A stretch of 37,500 bases of DNA from Flagellimonas marinaquae (GTDB lineage Bacteria > Bacteroidota > Bacteroidia > Flavobacteriales > Flavobacteriaceae): positions 1-37,500 of the forward strand of contig NZ_RZMZ01000008.1 in assembly GCF_003992675.1 (NCBI RefSeq), read 5' to 3'. Below, in pieces: positions 22,929 to 30,224 of this stretch. The position numbers and the translations under genes were made by a program. Numbering within the stretch: the stretch's first letter is position 1; the number at the start of each line of letters is the position of its first letter. Below the pieces are notes generated by a model. It did no database searches and was not told where the DNA came from. It saw only the letters and a list, made by a program, of their open reading frames with translations.

Positions 22929-23723
22929 TTACACCAAGTGTTCGCCACCATCCACTGGAATCACTGTTCCCGTAATCCAAGCGGCTTCGTCCTTTGTTAG
23001 CAAATAAACAACGTTGGCCACATCCTCAGGAGTAGTCAAACGTTTATTGGGATTTCGTTTTAAGGTATACTGTATAATTTTTTCACTTCCGGGAATCATG
23101 CGTAAAGAGGTGGTGTCCGTTACCCCTGCTTGGATACAGTTGGTCCTGATTCCGTAGGGCGCAAACTCAAAGGCTATGTTTCTGGTAATGGCCTCAAGGG
23201 TCACCTTGGCCGCAGAAACAGCTGCGTAGCTGCGCCATGCCTTGGAATTGCCTTCACTGGTAAAACTGACTATTCGAGCGTCGGATGCGAAAAGCTTTGC
23301 TTCAAATATTTCTTTGGTCCAATCGTACAAACTAATACCCATTGCTTGAATGGTCAAAGCAAAATCATCGTGCTTAAGTTCCGATTCCCCATCCGATACC
23401 ATAGGTTTTAGGTTGCCCTTGGCAACACTGTGCACCATGGTGCGTATCTTGTGATTATTCCCCAGAATTGATTTCAATTCTTGGATCAGTGCCTCCCTCT
23501 TCTGTGGATTGAAAGCATCTGTGTTAAATGCTTTACACTGAACACCCTCTAGCTCCATCACTTTAAACTCTTCGAGAATAGCTTCTTCCTGCATTCGGGG
23601 ACTGCGATATACCACACAAATGTTCATGCCATGTTTCGCCAACTTTTTTGCCGTTGCCAAACCCAGTCCGCTGCTGCCACCGAGTATTAAGGCCCAATAA
23701 TTTTTATCTGTAAATTCTTTCAT
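22929..23723 (-). CDS. SDR-family oxidoreductase, enoyl-ACP-reductase-like
   Basis: This encodes 264 residues. The Rossmann loop is GGSSGLG (residues 15-21). The catalytic pair is Tyr166 and Lys173 in YAAVSAAK, spaced Y-x6-K as in FabI and FabL enoyl-ACP reductases and unlike the Y-x3-K of ketoreductases. The C-terminal blocks TNCIQAGVTDTTSLRM, RLTTPEDVANVVYLL and ITGTVIPVDGG look most like FabL. It is therefore the probable enoyl-reduction step on the cluster's ACP. The start at ATG 23723 (MKEFTDKNYWALIL) is 1 bp after the PKS stop; a longer frame to 23846 lies inside the PKS gene and was rejected. The enzymatic call is inferred from the active-site spacing. Confidence 0.84.
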   Translation of the reverse strand: MKEFTDKNYWALILGGSSGLGLATAKKLAKHGMNICVVYRSPRMQEEAILEEFKVMELEGVQCKAFNTDAFNPQKREALIQELKSILGNNHKIRTMVHSVAKGNLKPMVSDGESELKHDDFALTIQAMGISLYDWTKEIFEAKLFASDARIVSFTSEGNSKAWRSYAAVSAAKVTLEAITRNIAFEFAPYGIRTNCIQAGVTDTTSLRMIPGSEKIIQYTLKRNPNKRLTTPEDVANVVYLLTKDEAAWITGTVIPVDGGEHLV

Positions 23724-23724
23724 A

Positions 23725-24777
23725 TTACCACTCCAATAATATTCGCTGAGCAGAAAACCCAGGTCCAAAACTGAGCATAATGCCCGTATCTCCTTTTGGT
23801 AATTTTCGGTCCATAAATCGTTCCAACACATAAAGTACCGTAGCACTGCTCATATTCCCGTACAGTCTCAAAACCTCTTTGGTATCATCTATATTTTTCC
23901 CCAAGGCACCGAAAAGATCCTCAACTGTTTGGACAATTTTCTTCCCCCCTGGATGAAAGACCAAATGATCCACGTTGGCAATGGTTAGGCCATTACGCTC
24001 CAAAAAAGGGTGGATAATATCCGGGAAGTGATCTGCAATGGTCTGCGGAACGGACTGGTCCAATACCATTTGTAGCCCGCTATTCCTCAATCTAAACCCC
24101 ATCATATGCTCTGCATCATAGAAATGGTACATGGCTTCATCCTTGATTTCCGGACCAACCTCATCTTCGTAAGATGATAAAATGACACTGGCACAACCAT
24201 CACCAAATATGGCTGCACTTACGATATTGACCATCGAATAATCATCGAGCTGAAACGTTGCCGTGGGCGATTCCACAGCGATAACAGCCGCTCGCTTGTT
24301 GGGGTTGGCCTTTAAAAAATTCTTAGCGTACAAAATCCCCGATACTCCTGCCGCACACCCCATCTCGGTTACTGGCAACCGCACAATGTCCTGTTTCAGC
24401 TTTAACCGGTTGATCAAATAGGCATCCAAGGAAGGAATCATAATGCCGGTACAACTCACCGTGATAATGTAGTCCAAATCCGTTGGTTCAAGATTCGCCT
24501 TTTGTAAAGCTTTCAAAAGGCTCTTTTCTGCCAATTTTATGGATTCTCGCGTATAAATGTCGTTTTTTTCCTCAAATGAGGTCTTTAAAAACACTTCTTC
24601 AGGTGCCATGATGGAATAGCGCTTATCCACCGCGGCGTTCTCAAAAATCTTGAGGACTTTTCGCTTAAAGCGTTCCTCTTGCCCTTCGAGCCAAAGCTCT
24701 ACGTAAGGTAAAATGTCTTTGGTTTCCCTGCTATATTTTGGTAGTTGCTTTGCAACCGAGGTTATTTTTACTGCCAT
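23725..24777 (-). CDS. Type III polyketide synthase (chalcone/stilbene synthase family)
   Basis: This encodes a 350-residue homodimeric condensing enzyme. The catalytic triad is complete: Cys141 in VTEMGCAAGVSG, His275 in HLVFHPGGKK and Asn308 in RLYGNMSSATVL. The C-terminal SFGPGFS matches the family GFGPG loop. Type III PKSs extend an acyl-CoA or acyl-ACP starter with malonyl-CoA and cyclise the chain to resorcinols, pyrones, or phloroglucinols. Neighbouring ACP, KAS, dehydratase and reductase genes suggest a fatty starter and hence an alkylresorcinol- or alkylpyrone-type product; this is inference. It abuts the methyltransferase gene with no gap (24778/24777) and is 1 bp from the SDR gene. 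The ring type cannot be read from sequence. Confidence 0.94.
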   Translation of the reverse strand: MAVKITSVAKQLPKYSRETKDILPYVELWLEGQEERFKRKVLKIFENAAVDKRYSIMAPEEVFLKTSFEEKNDIYTRESIKLAEKSLLKALQKANLEPTDLDYIITVSCTGIMIPSLDAYLINRLKLKQDIVRLPVTEMGCAAGVSGILYAKNFLKANPNKRAAVIAVESPTATFQLDDYSMVNIVSAAIFGDGCASVILSSYEDEVGPEIKDEAMYHFYDAEHMMGFRLRNSGLQMVLDQSVPQTIADHFPDIIHPFLERNGLTIANVDHLVFHPGGKKIVQTVEDLFGALGKNIDDTKEVLRLYGNMSSATVLYVLERFMDRKLPKGDTGIMLSFGPGFSAQRILLEW

Positions 24778-25488
24778 TTAAGGTTTAATTAGCCATTGGT
24801 AGCGGAAAGCCCATTTCCAACTAATTTTAGAATTAAGGTTAAGTTGACTTGATATTTGTTCGATTTCCTTTCGCTTGAAAGCTCTTAAAATGGATGTCAA
24901 TCCGTCCTGCACAATCATGTGGTTGGAAATGACTAGTCCCAATAACTTGAACAATCCATAAGCCATGCTGCTGCGATGTAAATCGTTGATGACCACGCCC
25001 AGCTTGGCTTTTGTGGTCACGGTATTTAATAGGGCTTGGATTTCATCTTCATTCAAATGATGCAAAAACAAAGTGGAAAGCACAATATCGTACTCCATAG
25101 CACGGAACTCTTCTGAAAAAACATCCACACTCCTAAATGATAGCTCTTCGTAGGCCACGGATAATTCATCGGCGTACTCGATAGCATCTTGGTTCGCATC
25201 AATACCAATAAGTTCGAAGGAGTAGTTGTGCTTTCGTCCAAAATCTGCAATCAATCTTAAAATATCCCCATGGCCACAACCCAAATCCACGATGGTTAAT
25301 ACCCTGTCTTTAGGTTGATTTTTCAAGAGTTGGCGAAGGCCATTCAAGGTTACATGGTTTCCGCCCAGCCACTTGTTTATTTTTCCAAGCTTGTCCAAAG
25401 TATCGCGAAGCAATTCGCCCTTCATGGAAAAATCGTCCATTAGTTCTGTGGCATCACTTCTGTATGTGGTGTTTAAAAATAAGCTCAT
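24778..25488 (-). CDS. SAM-dependent methyltransferase of the type III PKS cluster
   Basis: This encodes 236 residues with a class I methyltransferase fold. Motif I is VDLGCGHGDILRLI (residues about 67-80), the acidic residue after strand 2 is in ELIGIDANQDAIEYA, and post-motif blocks are FRSVDVF and DIVLSTLFLHHLNEDEI. The last 70 residues carry hydrophobic stretches (SSMAYGLFKLLGLVISNHMI) that could bind a lipid substrate or the membrane. By analogy with SrsB of Streptomyces griseus, it probably methylates the phenolic ring or its hydroxyl. The ATG overlaps the stop of the FAD oxidoreductase gene as TAATG, and its stop abuts the PKS start, so it is tightly coupled to both. Confidence 0.88.
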   Translation of the reverse strand: MSLFLNTTYRSDATELMDDFSMKGELLRDTLDKLGKINKWLGGNHVTLNGLRQLLKNQPKDRVLTIVDLGCGHGDILRLIADFGRKHNYSFELIGIDANQDAIEYADELSVAYEELSFRSVDVFSEEFRAMEYDIVLSTLFLHHLNEDEIQALLNTVTTKAKLGVVINDLHRSSMAYGLFKLLGLVISNHMIVQDGLTSILRAFKRKEIEQISSQLNLNSKISWKWAFRYQWLIKP

Positions 25489-26618
25489 TAAACTTGTACG
25501 GGTTTACCGTGGGTCATCCGTATGATCGACGGTATTAAAAAAGGCATTCCCCTTAAAACTAGCAGTAATTTTGGTGCCAACCAATCTTGTCGGAATAAAT
25601 AGGCAATGCTATGCCCTACTTTCAACCTAAAACTGAATGTTCTTTTCCAAGCCGTAGCATACTTTCGCTCCAATTCTGCTCGCGTTTGTTTTTTGTTTTG
25701 AAGATAGTCAATAATAAGGTTCGATGCCAAATGTGCGCTTCGAATCGCCATGGCCATGCCATTTCCACATAATGGATGAATCATTCCGGCCGAATCCCCA
25801 CACATGATCATATGATTTTCGATAGGCTTTTTGGTAGCAAAGGAAATTTGGCTGATGGTCAATGGCTGTTCAAATTCGGGATTTGAGTGCTGAAACACCT
25901 CCTTGAGCGCCCTGTTTTTAAATAAGACCTTATCTTGGAAGTCATCAATATCCTTGTACGTTTTGAATGCTGCGTAGCTAGTGATATAGCATAGATTGAT
26001 ATGTTCCTTCTCCACCTTGGAAACACCACAATATCCCCCTTTAAAATTATGAAGTGCCACCTTATTTTTGGGAAAATCCCCTGATACATGAATTTTCACC
26101 CCTAAGTATGGTGATTTTTTGCTGATGAATTCACGCTGGAACTTCAGGTCCAGATTAGATCGTTTTCCAAAGGCACCTATTGTGATTTTTGAAGTAAAAC
26201 TTTGGCCCTTTTTGGTTTGAACCTGAAACATATCATCCGTAAAAAGGACATCGACCACAGTATCCTCAACTACCGAAACACCATGCTGTACTGCCAGTCG
26301 ATACAGCCTAAAGTCCATTTCGTATCTACTAATGCCAAATCCACCCAAAGGTAATTTAGCCTTGATGGCTTTGTTATTGTGGGTGGTGAGCTCAAAATCA
26401 GAAATGCGTTGGGCCCCAAATTCGAAAGGGTCAAAACCTAGATAGTTGAGGTAAGGCAATACTTCGTTTGATACGTATTCCCCACAGACCTTATGCTTTG
26501 GATAACTATTTTTTTCAATGATAAGAACTCGAAATTGATGTTTTGCCAGGTGAATGGCACTGGTTAAACCCGCCAAACCGCCTCCTACAATAATCACATC
26601 AAACTGTTGACTTGTCAT
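25488..26618 (-). CDS. FAD-dependent oxidoreductase (geranylgeranyl-reductase/hydroxylase-like)
   Basis: This encodes a 376-residue flavoprotein and is the first gene of the cluster. The FAD-binding loop GGGLAG is at residues 12-17, the EKNSYPKHKVCGEYVS segment carries the conserved Cys-Gly of the geranylgeranyl reductase subgroup, and CGDSAGMIHPLCGNGMAMAI is the second FAD motif (about 277-296). A basic C-terminus follows. The family includes both prenyl reductases and aromatic hydroxylases. In the srsABC system of Streptomyces a flavoprotein hydroxylates the methylated alkylresorcinol to a quinone, so ring hydroxylation is a reasonable guess here; reduction of an isoprenoid is the alternative. 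It should carry the promoter for the operon in the 212-bp gap before tRNA-Val(TAC), where no clear TAnnTTTG box was found. Confidence 0.88.
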   Translation of the reverse strand: MTSQQFDVIIVGGGLAGLTSAIHLAKHQFRVLIIEKNSYPKHKVCGEYVSNEVLPYLNYLGFDPFEFGAQRISDFELTTHNNKAIKAKLPLGGFGISRYEMDFRLYRLAVQHGVSVVEDTVVDVLFTDDMFQVQTKKGQSFTSKITIGAFGKRSNLDLKFQREFISKKSPYLGVKIHVSGDFPKNKVALHNFKGGYCGVSKVEKEHINLCYITSYAAFKTYKDIDDFQDKVLFKNRALKEVFQHSNPEFEQPLTISQISFATKKPIENHMIMCGDSAGMIHPLCGNGMAMAIRSAHLASNLIIDYLQNKKQTRAELERKYATAWKRTFSFRLKVGHSIAYLFRQDWLAPKLLLVLRGMPFLIPSIIRMTHGKPVQV

Positions 26619-26795
26619 TTAAAATCCTTGTTATTGCGCCTTTTCGTAGAGAATGGCTTTACCTACAACAAACTAAAACATTCATTGTACCGTGTTCTGT
26701 AAATTTAAGGAATAAACCAGTGCTTTACAGTTTGAAGACACCTTAGTTCACAAAAGAAGTTTGAAGAAAGAATATTGTCCTTGGTAGGGCTAAAA

Positions 26796-26826
26796 ACAAA
26801 AAAACCTTCGAAAAATCGAAGGTTTT
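26796..26826 (-). terminator. Intrinsic terminator after tRNA-Val(TAC)
   Basis: The arms aaaaccttcga (26801-26811) and tcgaaggtttt (26816-26826) form a perfect 11-bp stem with a 4-base loop. On the minus strand a T run follows. It ends the tRNA transcript about 5 bp past the CCA end. Confidence 0.88.
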
Positions 26827-26830
26827 TACT

Positions 26831-26908
26831 TGGTGGGCGCTGAGGGATTCGAACCCCCGACCCCCTCGGTGTAAACGAGGTGCTCTGAACCAACTGAGCT
26901 AAGCGCCC
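26831..26908 (-). tRNA. tRNA-Val (anticodon TAC)
   Basis: This folds on the minus strand: acceptor GGGCGCT/AGCGCCC with discriminator A and an encoded CCA (26831-26833), D arm TAGCTCAGTTGGTTCAGAGC, anticodon stem CCTCG/CGAGG with loop TTTACAC (anticodon TAC), and T loop GGTTCGAATCC. It is the second valine isoacceptor in the window. Confidence 0.95.
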
Positions 26909-26979
26909 ATTCAATTTGCTAAATGGGAGTGCAAATATAACACAGTTTTTGATTTAAAAAATAAAAAGATGAAAAAAAA

Positions 26980-28191
26980 TCATACGACTTCGGCCACAAC
27001 AAAAGTGCTGCCCCCAACATAAACCATATCCGCAACCGCTGCGTGTTTTAGTGCCTCCTTTAGACCCATGCTCACCGATTTGCAAACCTCTCCTTTAAGT
27101 CCTTGTTCTTCTGCAAGTTCCTTAAGTTGTTCTGCATCCATACCGCGAGGGATGGCTGGCTTTACAAAGTAATAATGGGCATCTTTTGGAAAAAGAGTCA
27201 GTACCGACCTTACATCCTTGTCCTTCACAAAACCCAACACCATGTGGAGTTTATTAAAAGATTGTTTTTCCACCTGTTTCAAGACCAATTGCAGTCCTTC
27301 TTTATTGTGAGCCGTATCACAGACCACCAGAGGTTCTTTTTGCAATACTTGCCATCTACCCATGAGTCCAGTATTCTTCACTACGTTTTGTAATCCTTCC
27401 GAAATGGCCCGCTCCGGAACCTCAAAATTTTTGAGTTGATGAATACAGGCAACAACACCATTAATATTCCTTTGTTGATAATCGCCCAATAAATCTGTTC
27501 GGTACCCAGTGGCTGGATCGTTATCGGCAAAAACTATATCCGATTTGAGCTGATGCGCAATCAGGTTAAAAATCATTTTGGTCTCAGGTTGGGTTTCGCT
27601 AATCACTACGGGAATGTTGGACTTGATCACCCCTGCCTTTTCCAAGGCTATTTTTTCCAAGGTATCACCCAAAAACTGGGTGTGGTCCATCCCTATATTG
27701 GTAATGAGCGCCACTTCGGGAGTAATGATGTTGGTAGAGTCCAAACGTCCGCCCAAACCGACCTCAATTACAGCAATATCCACTTTTTCCTCTGCAAAAT
27801 AGCTAAAGGCCATCCCAACGGTCATTTCGAAAAAGGACAGCTTGTTGTATTCAAAAAAGGATTGGTACTTCGCTATAAATTCCTTTACAAAGTTTTTGCT
27901 GACCACCTCCCCATCGATTTTGATGCGTTCCCGAAAATCCTTTAAATGGGGTGAGGTGTAGAGTCCGACCTTGTAGCCGGCCTCTTGGAGAATGGACGCC
28001 AACATATGGCTACTGGAGCCCTTTCCATTGGTACCCGCCACATGTATACTTTTGAATTTATGCTGCGGATTATCGAGTACATTACAAAAATGGATAATGT
28101 TGTCCAGCTTGGCGTTCAAGGCTGCGGCACCTTTTTGCTGGTACATCGGGAGCTGCCCGAACATCCAGTCCAACGTCTCTTTATAGGTCAC
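26980..28191 (-). CDS. folC: Bifunctional dihydrofolate synthase/folylpolyglutamate synthase
   Basis: This encodes a 403-residue cytoplasmic Mur-ligase-fold enzyme that joins glutamate to dihydropteroate and extends folate polyglutamates. The ATP loop HVAGTNGKGSSSHMLA is at about residues 50-65, SPHLKDFRERI is the folate-binding region, and EVGLGGRLDSTNIITP and ALITNIGMDHTQFLG are conserved central blocks. CDTAHNKEGLQ marks the C-terminal domain. Translation starts at GTG (28191), whose G is shared with the TAG stop of the tonB-like gene, so it is the last gene of the exbB-exbD-tonB operon. The start MTYKETLDWMFGQLPMYQ is conserved in the family, supporting GTG. The link between folate and TonB genes is probably co-transcription only. 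Confidence 0.95.
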   Translation of the reverse strand: MTYKETLDWMFGQLPMYQQKGAAALNAKLDNIIHFCNVLDNPQHKFKSIHVAGTNGKGSSSHMLASILQEAGYKVGLYTSPHLKDFRERIKIDGEVVSKNFVKEFIAKYQSFFEYNKLSFFEMTVGMAFSYFAEEKVDIAVIEVGLGGRLDSTNIITPEVALITNIGMDHTQFLGDTLEKIALEKAGVIKSNIPVVISETQPETKMIFNLIAHQLKSDIVFADNDPATGYRTDLLGDYQQRNINGVVACIHQLKNFEVPERAISEGLQNVVKNTGLMGRWQVLQKEPLVVCDTAHNKEGLQLVLKQVEKQSFNKLHMVLGFVKDKDVRSVLTLFPKDAHYYFVKPAIPRGMDAEQLKELAEEQGLKGEVCKSVSMGLKEALKHAAVADMVYVGGSTFVVAEVV

Positions 28192-29078
28192 TACTGTCCC
28201 AATTTAAAGTTGACGACCACAAACCCGATTTGCTGTGCAGGTGCATTGGCATCGGAATTCCAACGGTGAAGCATAGCTGTTTTACGGGCGGGCTCCAAGA
28301 GACATGGCGCATTATTCGTGGTGCCCTTAACACCGGGCTGTGCTTGTATCACCTTTCCATTTCTATCCACCACTATCCTTACCACAACTCGACCTTCCTC
28401 ATTGCATTCTTGTTGCACCTTTCCTTGGTTGGCCAATGACCTACCGTTAAGTCCATAACCTCCAGTTCCACTTCCACTACCTGGCGCACCATAGTACGAG
28501 GTGGCATATGGATCTCCATCCGGTTGACCTTTGTCCCCAGCCTTATCATCGTCGCCTTCGCTGCCAGTCGTGGTTCCTTCAGATTTGCCAATTCCACCAA
28601 TCAAAGCATCCACGCTTTTCTTCTTGGCCTCTTGCTCCTGTCGCTTGCGTTCCTCAGCTTCCCGTTTTTCACGGGCAATACGCTCGGCTTCAACTTTAGC
28701 CTTTTTGGCTTCTTCCTCGGCTTTACGCTTGGCTTCTTGTTGTTGTTTTAGTTTGATGGTCTCTTCATCGTTGCTGGTGAGTACCTCCTCCACTGGGGCT
28801 TCTTCCACAACTGTTTGCTCAGGTTGAACAGGTTCTGCTTGTTCCTGAGGCTCCTCAGGCTGTCTCTCCACTTCCCTGGGTTCGGAACGTACCCTTTCCG
28901 TGGGCTGTACTTCGCCACTACCAAATTCCATGGTCCCAAAGTTGACCGCAATACCATTTTCTATAGGCGGGTCGAGATAGGTCAATCCGATATAAAAAAG
29001 CAATAGCAGCAATGCGCTCAACAACAGTGTGGTGAGCGTAAAGGATTTTTTCTTGTGTCTCGTATCTAAAAAGGACAT
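28191..29078 (-). CDS. tonB: TonB-like energy transducer
   Basis: This encodes 295 residues. A short cytoplasmic basic segment (RHKKK) leads to one membrane helix (TLLLSALLLLLFYIGLTYL). A Glu/Pro-rich stretch (residues about 60-105) and an Ala/Lys/Glu coiled-coil segment (about 108-155) span the periplasm. A Gly-rich region (YYGAPGSGSGTGGYGL) precedes the C-terminal domain of about 75 residues with EGRVVVRIVVDRNGKVIQ, which resembles TonB_C. It would pass proton-motive energy from ExbB/ExbD to TonB-dependent outer-membrane receptors. The coiled-coil and glycine-rich parts also resemble TolA, so a Tol-type role is an alternative. It overlaps exbD (TAATG) and folC (TAGTG). Confidence 0.88.
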   Translation of the reverse strand: MSFLDTRHKKKSFTLTTLLLSALLLLLFYIGLTYLDPPIENGIAVNFGTMEFGSGEVQPTERVRSEPREVERQPEEPQEQAEPVQPEQTVVEEAPVEEVLTSNDEETIKLKQQQEAKRKAEEEAKKAKVEAERIAREKREAEERKRQEQEAKKKSVDALIGGIGKSEGTTTGSEGDDDKAGDKGQPDGDPYATSYYGAPGSGSGTGGYGLNGRSLANQGKVQQECNEEGRVVVRIVVDRNGKVIQAQPGVKGTTNNAPCLLEPARKTAMLHRWNSDANAPAQQIGFVVVNFKLGQ

Positions 29079-29464
29079 TATTTTGGCCGCACTGCCAAGA
29101 TAACCTTATAACTGTTCCTATTGGCAATATCCATAACGTTGACCGCTTCTTTGATGGCGACGTTCTCTTCTGCCCTAAGGATGATGGTAGGCTTTTCTTG
29201 ACCTTCAAGTGCCTTTTTTAATTCAATTTCAATGTATTCTTTGTTAATCTGCTCGTTGTTCACAAAATACTGCAGGTCCTTATTTATGGTGACCGAAACA
29301 TTCTGTGTATTGGTCGATTTACCCTTAGCCTTTGGCAATAGCAAATCCAACGCATTTGGAGCATTGGAGGTCAGCATGAAAAACACCAACAACAGAAACA
29401 CAATGTCCGTCATGGATGACATGCTGAATTCAGGGCTTATCTTATTTCTTCCCTTTAGTTTCAT
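29078..29464 (-). CDS. exbD: ExbD/TolR family biopolymer transporter
   Basis: This encodes 128 residues: a short cytoplasmic tail (KLKGRNKISPEFSMSS), a single membrane helix MTDIVFLLLVFFMLTS with the essential Asp of the proton path, and a periplasmic domain with the typical KDLQYFVNNEQI and PTIILRAEENVAIKEAVNVM. With ExbB it forms the proton-driven motor for TonB. The length is a little below the 140-150 of E. coli ExbD, as usual in Bacteroidota. It lies 10 bp after exbB and overlaps tonB by one base. Confidence 0.93.
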   Translation of the reverse strand: MKLKGRNKISPEFSMSSMTDIVFLLLVFFMLTSNAPNALDLLLPKAKGKSTNTQNVSVTINKDLQYFVNNEQINKEYIEIELKKALEGQEKPTIILRAEENVAIKEAVNVMDIANRNSYKVILAVRPK

Positions 29465-29474
29465 AGCAAAGGGT

Positions 29475-30167
29475 TTATATAGGTTCGTTCAACAAATCCA
29501 GGAACTCAACTGCATTGGCCTCCATTTGGTGCACCACCTTATCGGTTCGGTTCACCAAGTGGTTGTAACCGATGTAAGCGATGATACCGACAATAAGACC
29601 TGCTACTGTAGTAGTCATGGCCGTGTAAATACCGGATGCCAAGGAACCCATTTCAGCTTGTCCGCCGCTACTCGCCATTTCATGAAAAGCCAAAATCATA
29701 CCGATTACGGTTCCCAAGAAACCGATCATGGGTGCGGCACCCGCCACGGTGGCAAGTACACTTACGTTCTTTTCGAGTTTGTACACTTCAAGCGTTCCGG
29801 CGTTTTCAATAGAGGTATTGATGTCGTCCAGAGGCTTTCCGATTCGCGCCACCCCTTTCTCGATGAGTCGCGCTACGGGAGAGTCCGTTTGGGCACATAG
29901 CAAGGTGGCAGCTTCCAATTTACCATTGCTGATATGGTCGCGAATCTGGTTCATGAAATTCTTATCTATCTTGGATGCTGCCTTAATGGCAAAAATGCGT
30001 TCAAAATAGATGTACATAGCAACAAAAAGAAGAACAAAAAGCACCATGATTATGATAACGCTTCCTGTTCCTCCATTTACGATAAGGTCGATTACGGACA
30101 AGGTTTTTTCCTCGGAAATTGAAGCAGCCGCTTCAGCACCCTCCGTTACTTCTTGAAAAATATTCAT
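29475..30167 (-). CDS. exbB: ExbB/TolQ/MotA family proton channel protein
   Basis: This encodes 230 residues of the ExbB family. Helix 1 is SVIIIMVLFVLLFVAMYIYF, a cytoplasmic loop of about 80 residues follows, and the last two helices carry the conserved blocks AAPMIGFLGTVIGMILAF and TTTVAGLIVGIIAYIGYNHLV. The Thr residues in those helices line the proton path with the Asp of ExbD. It is the first gene of the exbB-exbD-tonB-folC operon, 57 bp downstream of nhaD on the same strand. A TATACTTG sequence upstream is one mismatch from a -7 box, so an internal promoter is possible. Confidence 0.93.
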   Translation of the reverse strand: MNIFQEVTEGAEAAASISEEKTLSVIDLIVNGGTGSVIIIMVLFVLLFVAMYIYFERIFAIKAASKIDKNFMNQIRDHISNGKLEAATLLCAQTDSPVARLIEKGVARIGKPLDDINTSIENAGTLEVYKLEKNVSVLATVAGAAPMIGFLGTVIGMILAFHEMASSGGQAEMGSLASGIYTAMTTTVAGLIVGIIAYIGYNHLVNRTDKVVHQMEANAVEFLDLLNEPI

Positions 30168-30224
30168 ATAAAATCCCCAATTTATTATGCAAGTATAACG
30201 GAGATTTTTGAACTAAAGTATCTT

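Noticed and set aside
23724..23846. Upstream extension of the cluster SDR
   Set aside because: The extra 41 codons lie inside the PKS gene in another frame; MKEFTDKNYWALIL at 23723 fits the family start.
29232..29900. 222-codon open frame antisense to exbD and exbB
   Set aside because: It spans two well-supported genes on the other strand and resembles no known protein.
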